Assembly (NCBI GenBank): GCA_044360075.1
Contig: JBIKLA010000001.1
Coordinates: 1 to 64,000, forward strand
Direction of reading: 5' to 3'
DNA: 64,000 bases
Source: OMII01 sp947467385
GTDB taxonomy: Bacteria; Bdellovibrionota_C; UBA2361; OMII01
Of this stretch, positions 42,616-50,585 are shown in pieces; the first letter of the stretch is position 1; every line of letters starts with the position of its first letter. A model generated the notes under the pieces. The model was not told the DNA's origin. It ran no database searches and saw nothing but the letters and a program-made list of their open reading frames with translations. A program made the translations under genes and the position numbers.

Positions 42616-43923
42616 ATGTTCCATGGAGTAATGTTCTGGGGAATGGAATCGACAGGCCAAGAACCCAAAGAGACAGTGGCGCCAGCAGCTTCTGAGCAGT
42701 CAGATGAGCGAGCTGCGCTCGTGCGCTTTCTTGAGAGCCTTAAGGCTGACAAGAGCTTTGAGACCGAGCGTGCCATGATTCGCGTGGTGCCCCGCGGGCT
42801 CTTTGTTGATGAGCGGGGCGTGCCGGCGGTTGTTTCGCGTTATCAGAGCTGGATCCTGGCTGAGAGCAAGGGAGTGGCACAAAAGTCTCTTGAGAAGTGC
42901 CACCTATGGCTCTTTGAGTCTCATGCGCCCGAGCGCTTCTACGTGACCGAGGGAAAGACCGTCTTGGCGGGCTTTCTCATCCCGATACCGCTTAAGAATC
43001 CGCAGCAGTTTCACCTGCCATTTTACCTCGGGTCGCTCCTTTCCACAGGGAACTACATCCATCCGGCCGACCCGCAGCTTCAAAACGTGAAAGGCGTGGA
43101 GCTCAAGACTGGCCCGAAAGGCCTTGAGATAGCGATTTCACGGCGTGCCTCGAAAGTTGTCTTGCCCGAGCCAGTGCTGCGGAGCTTTATGCAGCTTGCC
43201 TCTGACTCGCGCTTTCTTCAGCGGCGGTATCCAGGAATCGAGCGCAACCTCTCTGTGTGCCTTAAGGCGCTCATCGGTATCGCCCGACGCGCCCGGGAGA
43301 TTCCGCGCACGTTTCCGATGCTGGTGCCTGTTCAGACTAAGGCCTCAAAGACGACCCAGATTCGAATTGCGGGAAAGTGCCTGTTTATCGAAGACCGCGG
43401 GCAGATCTTCAGGATTCTTGAGCTGAACGGGCGAAACTTAAGCACCCTCCTGCGGCAGGAGCTTAATAACGCCCCGCGCGAAAAGCTGGGATCGTTTCGC
43501 CTCACCCCAAAGCACCGGGACCTCATGGGATTCTACGAGCTCGGGGGGCGCCGCCAGTCAGTGCATGCGCGAGCGTTTTCGGAGTTTTGCGACCTTATTC
43601 GCCGCACGCGCGAGCCGCGGGAAAAAATGAGCGGGTGGTTCACTGCCACCGAGTGTTTCGAGAAGTTCTCCTCGTTCTTTCAGCTTGCGCAGCCGATCGA
43701 GAAGCACAAGATATCCGGGGCGTTGTCGCGCTTTGAGATAACCGGCGAGCAGTTTCGGATCTACGGCGGCTGGATCTTCGCGCTTTCACGGGAAGGCACG
43801 GTCATGAGGACCGTGGCGAAGCACATTCGGCTTGTTGGGCATGGGCGCGCTCCGCGGGAGCACAACAAGAGGCAAGGCGGAAGTCGCGAGTCTTTGAGGA
43901 GAAGCGGTTCGGAGAGCGGCTGA
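42616..43923 (+). CDS. Orphan protein of 435 residues
   Basis: Soluble basic protein with no recognised family. After an acidic N-terminus (TGQEPKETVAPAASEQSDER) comes a mixed fold with segments such as FLIPIPLKNPQQFHLPFYLG and GLEIAISRRASKVVLPEP. The middle contains QIRIAGKCLFIEDRGQIFRILEL, and the C-terminal tail is strongly basic (GRAPREHNKRQGGSRESLRR). GGCGGGG precedes ATG 42616; ATG 42643 (MESTGQEP) is an alternative. There is no signal peptide or membrane helix. Confidence 0.65.
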   Translation: MFHGVMFWGMESTGQEPKETVAPAASEQSDERAALVRFLESLKADKSFETERAMIRVVPRGLFVDERGVPAVVSRYQSWILAESKGVAQKSLEKCHLWLFESHAPERFYVTEGKTVLAGFLIPIPLKNPQQFHLPFYLGSLLSTGNYIHPADPQLQNVKGVELKTGPKGLEIAISRRASKVVLPEPVLRSFMQLASDSRFLQRRYPGIERNLSVCLKALIGIARRAREIPRTFPMLVPVQTKASKTTQIRIAGKCLFIEDRGQIFRILELNGRNLSTLLRQELNNAPREKLGSFRLTPKHRDLMGFYELGGRRQSVHARAFSEFCDLIRRTREPREKMSGWFTATECFEKFSSFFQLAQPIEKHKISGALSRFEITGEQFRIYGGWIFALSREGTVMRTVAKHIRLVGHGRAPREHNKRQGGSRESLRRSGSESG

Positions 43924-43969
43924 GAGGTGTCTGTGCCGAAAGGCTTGACGAGAGCCAGAGGGCTGATCG

Positions 43970-44986
43970 TCACAGCTTCTGTGCAGGGGTGGGGCCTACA
44001 AGCGTCTCGTAGCTCTTGTAGGGGTAAGTGGAGTACTTCGAAAAGCTGATTTGTTGCGTCATATGGACAGAGTCAATGGTCTCCTTAAAGAACGCTGAAA
44101 GATCAGCTACCACGGCTTGGGCTTGGTTGAAGTCCTGGACGAGGGTGTAGATCTCCGCGCTTTGATCGCCAAGAAAAAATCCGATCCAAGAAATTCGCGG
44201 ATGCCGATGGGCGAAAGATTTTAGCCTATTCTTCTCCTGAGTGGTCAAGGCGCGAGACCGCACCTGAATCCCAACGGGCAGATAATGAAAAATTTTTGGG
44301 TCCATTACATAAAAGTGCCCAGAAATGACGCCGCTAGCCTCAAGCCTAGACACTCTGTACTGAAGTGTAGCAGCAGGCATCCCGACTATTCTGGATAGCT
44401 GCCGCAAGTGCAGGTAGTCCTCGTTCGCCAGGGCGGACAAGACTGCGTGGTCCGTTGCGTCGACTGAGACTGTGAATGGTGGCGCGGGCGGAGGGCCCAA
44501 TCGAAGCGGTTTCCAGGAAAACCCGCCGGAGCTCGGCTCACAGGGCCCGGAGTACTCCATTTCTAGGGTCGTCCAGCAGCGTAGGACTCGAAACGGATGC
44601 TTGAAGCGTTCCGATATCGACTCGAAGAATTGCGAGAGGTGAAGAGAGTTTCGGGTAACAATCCGCAGCTCAAACTGAGCTTCTGAGCTAAGCTCCACAA
44701 CTGCAGCGGCTTCTTCGGAGGAGGCAAGCAAATCTAGAAAGGACTTGCGGGCACTTATCGACGCCAATGGCAGCTCAATGTGGATGACGTGGTAATCAAG
44801 TCCGAGGAGATGGGTGTTAACCCAGGTCGAGCGCCTGAGAAAGATGTTCGCCTCAAAGAATAAATCGAGAGCGCGACGAATTACATGGTCACGAAGCTCC
44901 AACATTCTGGCGAGCTCAGCTACAGACCTGCCAGCATTGAGCGTAACGGCATAGAGGATGCGGCGCTGATTTTCTGTGAGTTTCAT
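43970..44986 (-). CDS. Tandem Lrp/AsnC-like regulator
   Basis: A 338-residue protein that looks like two Lrp/AsnC units joined. The first half starts with a winged helix (TENQRRILYAVTLNAGRSVAELARMLELRDHVIRRALDLF, in parts) and is followed by a RAM-like beta-alpha domain. The second half has another AsnC-type helix-turn-helix (DHAVLSALANEDYLHLRQLSRIVGMPAATLQYRVSRLEASGVI, in parts) and a second ligand domain. Ordinary Lrp proteins are about 150-165 residues, so this is a fused duplication. Target and effector are unknown; amino-acid sensing near the trp operon would be a reasonable but untested guess. Confidence 0.7.
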   Translation of the reverse strand: MKLTENQRRILYAVTLNAGRSVAELARMLELRDHVIRRALDLFFEANIFLRRSTWVNTHLLGLDYHVIHIELPLASISARKSFLDLLASSEEAAAVVELSSEAQFELRIVTRNSLHLSQFFESISERFKHPFRVLRCWTTLEMEYSGPCEPSSGGFSWKPLRLGPPPAPPFTVSVDATDHAVLSALANEDYLHLRQLSRIVGMPAATLQYRVSRLEASGVISGHFYVMDPKIFHYLPVGIQVRSRALTTQEKNRLKSFAHRHPRISWIGFFLGDQSAEIYTLVQDFNQAQAVVADLSAFFKETIDSVHMTQQISFSKYSTYPYKSYETLVGPTPAQKL

Positions 44987-45118
44987 GAGTTTTCAGGCTT
45001 CGTGGTGTCGGCACTTGGCGGACACAAGCGATTCGTTAAGCGCAATCCTAGAACATATAAACCTCGATTAGCCGTATCTGTTCTGCCACGTATCCCGCCG
45101 ACTGTCATGTGCACTCCT

Positions 45119-45469
45119 TCAATCAGGTGTTCGTAGGCTATCGAGGAAAGGAGCAAAAGCCTCGGTTATTTCAGAGAGATTGGTTGCCGGGGAAGCGAGT
45201 AAAGTCGAACTTTGTCGCCACTTGTCGGGCTTGTAGCACAGACGAGCTTTATAAAACTCTAGCGCTTCGATGGGGGGCACGCGGAGCTCCATGCTGAGAT
45301 GTCGCTCAATTGGCGTCCCCAGGGTCTTTTCAAGCGAAAGACGGCTATCGTCTGTTTGTGGGGCGTCGGCGGGCGCCACGTGAGCGGGATGGAAAGAAAA
45401 GAGGGGAAAGGCCGGCGTAGAGGGCATTGGAATGCTCTCTACGCAGGCAGGTTCAAAAAACCGAATCAT
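45119..45469 (-). CDS. Hypothetical protein coupled to a sigma region 4-like protein
   Basis: A 116-residue protein whose ATG overlaps the stop of the preceding gene (ATGA, 45466-45469). It begins MIRFFEPACVESIPMPSTP and contains a Pro/Ala-rich stretch, then a helical C-terminal half (PIEALEFYKARLCYKPDKW). No known motif is seen. The overlap is the best evidence that it is translated. Confidence 0.5.
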   Translation of the reverse strand: MIRFFEPACVESIPMPSTPAFPLFSFHPAHVAPADAPQTDDSRLSLEKTLGTPIERHLSMELRVPPIEALEFYKARLCYKPDKWRQSSTLLASPATNLSEITEAFAPFLDSLRTPD

Positions 45470-45750
45470 TTTGCCTTTTGGGCTTTCTCGGCCACCCAGA
45501 GAAGCTCCTGGTTTATGAGTTTCAACCTCATCTCCCCGTTGATTCTCTGGATTTCTTCGGGCGTTGTCTTGAAGATCCTCGCCACTTCCTCGAGGGAGTA
45601 GGAGTACCCATCGCCCAACCCGTAAAACAATTTGGTCACCTCCCGATCTCTGTACGTAACCTCCGGGCCATTCAAGTAGGCATCAAGAAGCTTACGAGCA
45701 TCCGGGACCGATCCGTCGGCGTGTCGCTTACTCACAGCGCACCTCCTCAT
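45466..45750 (-). CDS. Small protein with sigma-70 region 4-like helix-turn-helix
   Basis: A 94-residue protein. The C-terminal half (REVTKLFYGLGDGYSYSLEEVARIFKTTPEEIQRINGEMRLKL, in parts) follows the sigma-70 region 4 pattern: R-x-x-x-x-L-x-x-G-L-x-D-G followed by S-L-E-E-V-A-x-x-F-x-x-T-x-E-x-x-x-x-I. Regions 2 and 3 are absent, so it is not a full sigma factor. It may be an anti-sigma partner, a transcription factor or an unrelated HTH protein. TAAGG lies about 8 bases before ATG. Confidence 0.6.
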   Translation of the reverse strand: MRRCAVSKRHADGSVPDARKLLDAYLNGPEVTYRDREVTKLFYGLGDGYSYSLEEVARIFKTTPEEIQRINGEMRLKLINQELLWVAEKAQKAK

Positions 45751-46151
45751 GTTAGAACCTTAGGAACACAACAAACCCCGGCGGTCAGCTTACTAAAGGC
45801 ACGAGAGTAATCAAGAAACAGCCACGATTCGAACAGTCAACGACCGGAAGCGACAGGTCTTTTTTGCTTCGGAAGGGGGATGGCTGACTGTGCAGTTGTT
45901 TGCGGAGCAGCTTAAAGGCCTTCGGTAAGGCTCCCAAAAAGGAGGTGCGAGCGGTCTTCAGAATAGGATGTTTTTCTTGACCTCCTGCCGGCTCGCGCGT
46001 AGGGTAGTTGTCATGAAGATAAAGCTCTCTCCAATCTTCTCCTTCTCCTCCTTCTGGGCGTAAGCCCACATACTATACCCCTTCACATCGCTGAATCCCC
46101 CACGTACCCTGGCAAAGGCATTATGCTGCCTGGCCCGTAGCGAGTTAAACT
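45751..46151. other. Divergent region between the sigma region 4-like gene and trpE
   Basis: This 400-base region should carry the promoters of the trp operon (plus) and the small minus-strand cluster. It includes the 37-codon candidate above. I see no Trp-codon-rich leader peptide and no classic attenuator before trpE; the only short plus-strand frame with an ATG near 46122 encodes MLPGP. A GATTCGAAC segment near 45820 recalls a tRNA T-arm but no cloverleaf can be drawn. Confidence 0.5.
45958..46071 (-). CDS. Possible 37-residue small protein
   Basis: ATG 46071 with AAGGGG six bases upstream opens a frame of 37 codons ending TGA at 45958. The product is MWAYAQKEEKEKIGESFIF followed by MTTTLRASRQEVKKNILF, charged with a short hydrophobic centre. 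A longer alternative frame from the nearby GTG 46069 looks less protein-like. The good ribosome binding site is the main support. It could be the first gene of the small minus-strand cluster or a leader peptide. Confidence 0.4.
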   Translation of the reverse strand: MWAYAQKEEKEKIGESFIFMTTTLRASRQEVKKNILF

Positions 46152-47558
46152 ATGAACATTCAGACCGCCTGCCACACCGTGATTGCCGACCTCACCTCTC
46201 CGGTTGCCGTGTATCTCCGCCTTCGGGACCGGTTCCCCCGCTGCCTGCTCCTGGAGAGCTCGGACTATCGCGGTGAGGATGACTGCCGCTCATTTATCTG
46301 CTGCGATCCAATTGCCCAGTTGTCGATCGACCGGGGTGTGGTTCGGGTTTCCAAGTTGGACAAGCAGGATTCGCCCAGAACGGCTAGCCGCGGGACCGGA
46401 TTTAGGGAAGAGATCTCGCAGTTTCTGGGCTCCTTTACTTTAAAAAGTGGTCCACTGCCGAAAGGCGTGGTGAACGGGGCCTTTGGGTATGCCTCGTTTG
46501 AGGCTATCGAGCTCATGGAGAGCATCTCACTCACCAAGCCGCGCAACGACGACGTGGCGATCCCAGAGGTCTCCTTCACGGTGTACCGCTACATTTTGGC
46601 TTTTAATCCTTTTCGGAATGAGGTGCACGTTGTTGAGAACTCCGTGGAGGGGGCGCCGGCACCCCTAAGCCGCGAGCAGCTGCTTCGGGCTGCATTTGAT
46701 TCTCCCGTTCGCACCTTCCCCTTTAGGCCGATCGGCACCGAAACCTCGGTTGTGCCCGATGAGGACTTCCTGGAGCTCGTAAGGGCATGCAAGAGGCACA
46801 TCGCCCGAGGAGACGTGTTCCAGATAGTGCCCTCACGCCGCTACCTGCAGGAGTTCGAGGGGGATGACTTTCAGGTGTACCGCGCTCTGAGAACGATTAA
46901 TCCATCGCCCTACCTCTTCTACGGAGACTTCGGCGGATATCGGCTGTTCGGCTCCTCTCCGGAGGCACAGATTATCATCCGAGGGCGCACCGCGGGCATC
47001 TATCCGATCGCCGGCACAACCAAGAGAAGCGGAGATGAGGATCATGATCGTATTGCGATCGAAAAGCTGCTTGACGACCCCAAGGAGAACGCCGAGCACT
47101 GTATGCTGGTCGACTTGGCCCGAAATGACCTCAGTCGGCACTGCCGAGGTGTCAAGGTTACACGATTCCGCTTTGTTCAGAAGTTTTCGCACGTCACTCA
47201 TCTCGTGTCTGAGGTTGAGGGGAACCTTCCTCAGGTGGGGCTTGCACCACAGATCGTGAGCGACACCTTTCCGGCAGGGACCCTCTCCGGAGCTCCGAAG
47301 TACCGCGCGCTCGAGCTTCTGGATGAGCTTGAGCCGATACGTCGCGGCCATTACGGCGGCTGTGTGGGCTTCTTTGGATTCAACGGGGACGCTGTTTTCG
47401 GAATCATGATCCGGTCATTCCTGAGCATCAACAAGAGGCTCGTGTACCAGGCTGGCATGGGGGTCGTGCATGACTCGATTCCGGAAAGTGAGCTAAACGA
47501 GGCGCACGCGAAGCTTGGGGCGCTCAGGGCCGCAATCTCTCGCGCGCAAGAGCTGTAG
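46152..47558 (+). CDS. trpE: Anthranilate synthase component I
   Basis: Converts chorismate to anthranilate with ammonia from TrpG. The 468 residues carry the N-terminal tryptophan-binding element LLLESS (residues 32-37), which implies feedback inhibition. The catalytic domain includes RGDVFQIVPSRRY, GSSPEAQIIIRG, YPIAGTTKRSGDEDHD, DLARNDLSRHCRGVKV, HVTHLVSEVEG, FPAGTLSGAPKYRALELLDELE and GHYGGCVGFFGF, the usual chorismate-binding set. It opens the operon; trpG follows after 11 bases. Confidence 0.96.
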   Translation: MNIQTACHTVIADLTSPVAVYLRLRDRFPRCLLLESSDYRGEDDCRSFICCDPIAQLSIDRGVVRVSKLDKQDSPRTASRGTGFREEISQFLGSFTLKSGPLPKGVVNGAFGYASFEAIELMESISLTKPRNDDVAIPEVSFTVYRYILAFNPFRNEVHVVENSVEGAPAPLSREQLLRAAFDSPVRTFPFRPIGTETSVVPDEDFLELVRACKRHIARGDVFQIVPSRRYLQEFEGDDFQVYRALRTINPSPYLFYGDFGGYRLFGSSPEAQIIIRGRTAGIYPIAGTTKRSGDEDHDRIAIEKLLDDPKENAEHCMLVDLARNDLSRHCRGVKVTRFRFVQKFSHVTHLVSEVEGNLPQVGLAPQIVSDTFPAGTLSGAPKYRALELLDELEPIRRGHYGGCVGFFGFNGDAVFGIMIRSFLSINKRLVYQAGMGVVHDSIPESELNEAHAKLGALRAAISRAQEL

Positions 47559-47569
47559 TGGAGGGCAAC

Positions 47570-48142
47570 ATGAAGATACTGATGCTAGATAACTACGACT
47601 CCTTTACCTACAACCTCGTTCAGATGCTTGAGGAGCTTGAGGGCGTCAAGGTCACGGTGAGGCGCAACGACGAAATTGCCCTCAGCGAAGTGGAGCCGTT
47701 TGAAAAGATAGTCTTGTCACCCGGCCCCGGAATTCCGTCTGAGGCGGGAATGATGCCGGAGATTGTGCGCCAGTTCGCCGAGACCAAGAGTATCCTCGGC
47801 GTGTGCTTGGGGCACCAATGCATCGGCGAAGTTTTTGGCGGAACGTTGCTGAACATCGACCAGCCCATTCACGGCAAAGCGACGCCGATTGAGGTCATAG
47901 ACCCCACGGAGCTGCTCTTCCGCGGCCTTCCCAGGAGCTTCTCAGTTGGCCGCTACCACTCATGGGTCGTCAAGAACGAACAGTTCCCAGTCGACGAGCT
48001 GACGGTGACGGCAGTGGACAACTGTGGGCAGGTTATGGCACTTCGGCACAACCGGCTGCGCGTTCGCGGCGTCCAGTTTCACCCCGAATCGATCCTTACC
48101 GAGCATGGTCATGAAATGCTCAGGAGCTTTGTTGAGCTATGA
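47570..48142 (+). CDS. trpG: Anthranilate synthase component II (glutamine amidotransferase)
   Basis: Supplies ammonia to TrpE. The class I glutaminase has the nucleophile in GVCLGHQCIGEVFGG, and the His-Glu pair in GVQFHPESILTEHG. The start is ATG 47570 (MKILMLDNYDSFTYNL) with GGAGGG upstream. The protein is 190 residues and is not fused to TrpD or TrpE. Its stop overlaps the trpD start as ATGA. Confidence 0.96.
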   Translation: MKILMLDNYDSFTYNLVQMLEELEGVKVTVRRNDEIALSEVEPFEKIVLSPGPGIPSEAGMMPEIVRQFAETKSILGVCLGHQCIGEVFGGTLLNIDQPIHGKATPIEVIDPTELLFRGLPRSFSVGRYHSWVVKNEQFPVDELTVTAVDNCGQVMALRHNRLRVRGVQFHPESILTEHGHEMLRSFVEL

Positions 48143-49128
48143 GAGAGCAGCTAGAAGATATTGTAAGCGGCAAGAAGCTGTCTGTGCAGCAGTCTCGCGA
48201 GCTTATGCTCGCAGCGCTGCACGAGTCCACCACGGGCGCTCAGATTGCGGCCCTGCTGGCGGCGCTTCGGGTTAGGGGAGTGACAGCTGATGAGCTTGAT
48301 GGCTTTTCGCAGGCGCTCATGGATCTTGCATGCCGAGTGGATCTATCGCCCCTGGAGCTGGTGGATGTGTGCGGAACAGGCGGCGACAGCCGCGGCACAT
48401 TCAACATATCGACCGCCACAGCCTTTGTGCTAGCGGGCGCGGGATGTCGGGTCGCAAAGCACGGGAACTATGCCGTTTCGTCGTCGTGCGGGTCGTCAAA
48501 TGTGCTTGAGGAGCTTGGCGTGAAGTTCTCAAGCGAGCGCGACGTCTTGGCGAGGTCGATTGACGCCGCAGGTGTGTGCTTCCTACACGCGCCGCTTTTT
48601 CACCCGGCGCTCAAGCGCGCCGCGCCGGTGCGCAAGGAGCTGGGCGTTCGGACGGTGTTCAACATGCTTGGGCCTCTTGTGAATCCGGCCGCGCCGTCGT
48701 TTCAAATGAATGGGGTGTACGACCGGGAGGTGCTTCGCCTCTACGGCGCGGTGCTACGGCGCCGCGGCAGACATTTTGCCGCACTCGTGAGTGCCGATGG
48801 GCATGATGAGGTAACGCTTACGGCACCGCTGTCGGTTATTACGCACCACGGGGAGCTGGAGCTGCTTCCGCAAAACTTTGGCCTCGGTACGGTTGAGGCG
48901 CCTGAACTTGCGGCAGGTAGGACGGTGAGGGAGTCGGCCGATATTGTTGTGGCAGTCCTTGAGGGCAGGGGAACTCGCGCGCAGGAGGATGTTGTTGCGG
49001 CTAGCGCGGCGCTTGCGATGTTTGTTCGTGATGAAAAGCGGCCACTTGAAGATCATGTTGAGGCAGCGCGCGTGAGTATCCGATCAGGAAAAGCATTAGC
49101 CGCGCTCAAGAAGAGCGTGGCGTTGTAG
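48139..49128 (+). CDS. trpD: Anthranilate phosphoribosyltransferase
   Basis: Joins anthranilate to PRPP. The PRPP-binding motif DVCGTGGDSRGTFNIST is followed by KHGNYAVSSSCGSSNVLEELG, which is the K-H-G-N-x-x-x-S-S-x-x-G-S motif of the family, then FNMLGPLVNPA. The length of 329 residues is normal. The gene is translationally coupled to trpG by an ATGA overlap. Confidence 0.96.
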   Translation: MREQLEDIVSGKKLSVQQSRELMLAALHESTTGAQIAALLAALRVRGVTADELDGFSQALMDLACRVDLSPLELVDVCGTGGDSRGTFNISTATAFVLAGAGCRVAKHGNYAVSSSCGSSNVLEELGVKFSSERDVLARSIDAAGVCFLHAPLFHPALKRAAPVRKELGVRTVFNMLGPLVNPAAPSFQMNGVYDREVLRLYGAVLRRRGRHFAALVSADGHDEVTLTAPLSVITHHGELELLPQNFGLGTVEAPELAAGRTVRESADIVVAVLEGRGTRAQEDVVAASAALAMFVRDEKRPLEDHVEAARVSIRSGKALAALKKSVAL

Positions 49129-49138
49129 GAGTTTTGTT

Positions 49139-49942
49139 ATGGGAAACATTTTAGGCGAAATCATTGCTCATAAGCGCAAGGAGGTTTCCGAGCGCCAGGA
49201 ACTCTACCCGGTAAAGCTTCTTGAAAAGAGCCTCTTCTTTGGCTCAAGTCCGGTGTCTCTCCGCGAGTACCTGCTGCGGCCAGATAAGGTGGGCATTATC
49301 GCTGAGATTAAGCGCCGATCGCCCTCGAAGGGGGATCTCAACAGGCACATCTGTGTTGAGACGCTCTCCCTTGGCTACATGCAGGCCGGAGCCTCGGGCC
49401 TATCCGTGCTCACCGACGAGCGATTCTTTGGGGGAACCTTGAATGATCTCACCGTTGCTCGCAGGTTTAATTTTTGCCCTATCCTCAGGAAGGACTTCAT
49501 CATCGACCCGTACCAGGTGCTTGAGGCCAAGTCAGCTGGGGCGGATGTCGTGCTTCTCATAGCCGCAGCGCTCTCGCCGCAGGAGCTTAAGGGTTTGGCG
49601 GCGCTGGCGCGATCGCTCGGGCTTGAGGTACTTCTTGAGGTCCACAACGAGGCGGAGCTGTCGTCACACCTCTGTGAGGAGGTGAGCCTGGTGGGCGTGA
49701 ACAATCGGGACCTCACGAGCTTTGCGGTTGATATCGGGACCTCGGAGCGGCTTGCCGACCAGATTCCGGGTGACTTCATCAAGGTCGCCGAAAGCGGCAT
49801 ATCGGATCACCTCTCGATAGCTCGGCTCAAGGGCTGCGGCTACAGGGGATTCCTCATCGGTGAGGCCTTTATGAGGCATTCAAAGCCGGAGCAGGCATGC
49901 CGGAGGCTGGTGGAGGCGGTTGAGGGGAGCGTTAAGGCGTAA
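49139..49942 (+). CDS. trpC: Indole-3-glycerol phosphate synthase
   Basis: Closes the indole ring from CdRP. The 267-residue barrel has IIAEIKRRSPSKG, with the catalytic Glu and Lys, GASGLSVLTDERFFGG, ILRKDFIIDPYQVLEAKSAGADVVLLI (in parts) with the catalytic Lys, GVNNRDL, VAESGI and FLIGEAFMR. A TAGGAG sits at good distance from the ATG. It is separate from trpF, unlike the fused E. coli enzyme. Confidence 0.96.
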   Translation: MGNILGEIIAHKRKEVSERQELYPVKLLEKSLFFGSSPVSLREYLLRPDKVGIIAEIKRRSPSKGDLNRHICVETLSLGYMQAGASGLSVLTDERFFGGTLNDLTVARRFNFCPILRKDFIIDPYQVLEAKSAGADVVLLIAAALSPQELKGLAALARSLGLEVLLEVHNEAELSSHLCEEVSLVGVNNRDLTSFAVDIGTSERLADQIPGDFIKVAESGISDHLSIARLKGCGYRGFLIGEAFMRHSKPEQACRRLVEAVEGSVKA

Positions 49943-49943
49943 G

Positions 49944-50585
49944 ATGAGCCACAAGCCGTTGAAGCTTAAGGTATGCGGGATGCGTGATCCTGCGAACGTG
50001 GCGTCCGTGGGGGCGCTCGCCCCAGATTTTCTGGGCTTCATTTTTGTTCCGGAGTCGCCCCGTTTCGCTGGCCGAACAGTCACGCGGGAGGTTGTTGGCT
50101 CGCTGCCTCAGGGCGTGCAGGCCATCGGAGTCTTCCGCGATGAGCCGATGGAGTCGGTAGCCAGAAGAGCGCAGAGCCTGGGCCTCTCGGGGGTGCAGCT
50201 TCACGGCCAGGAAGATCGGAGCTACATGGAGGCGCTCAGGGAGGCGCTGCCGAAAGCGCTGATCATCAAGGCCGTAGCGGTTAGTGGCGCCTCGGACATT
50301 GAAAGGCTTTCGGAGCTTGAAGGGGCAGCGGACCTCGTCATTCTCGACCACGGTCGCGGCGGAAGCGGGGTGCCCTTTGACTGGAAATTGCTTCAGAGGT
50401 ATCGGGCCGCGACGCCATTCCTTCTGGCGGGAGGCGTTGGCGCAGAAAACATCGGCGAGGCGCTGGAAGTAGCTCAAGGCATTTCGCAGTGTGCCGGTTT
50501 CGACATCAACTCCAAAGTTGAGGTTGAGCCGGGCGTGAAGGATATTAGCAAGGTGCGTGAATTTAAGAAGAGGATGTCGGGATGA
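49944..50585 (+). CDS. trpF: Phosphoribosylanthranilate isomerase
   Basis: Amadori isomerase of about 213 residues. KLKVCGMRDPANV carries the catalytic Cys in K-x-C-G-M/I. DFLGFIFVPESPRF and GVQLHGQED are typical. The catalytic Asp is in VILDHGRGGSGVPFDW, and the end reads LAGGVGAENI and GFDINSKVEVEPGVKD. ATG 49944 is 1 base after the trpC stop; the longer frame from 49920 overlaps trpC. Its TGA overlaps the trpB start. Confidence 0.95.
   Translation: MSHKPLKLKVCGMRDPANVASVGALAPDFLGFIFVPESPRFAGRTVTREVVGSLPQGVQAIGVFRDEPMESVARRAQSLGLSGVQLHGQEDRSYMEALREALPKALIIKAVAVSGASDIERLSELEGAADLVILDHGRGGSGVPFDWKLLQRYRAATPFLLAGGVGAENIGEALEVAQGISQCAGFDINSKVEVEPGVKDISKVREFKKRMSG

Noticed and set aside
45815..45875. 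tRNA-like GATTCGAAC segment
   Set aside because: No acceptor, D or anticodon stem can be drawn on either strand.
45785..46069. 94-codon minus-strand frame from GTG 46069
   Set aside because: A competing ATG frame two bases upstream (46071) has better placement for the AAGGGG site, and the GTG product shows no protein-like features beyond chance.
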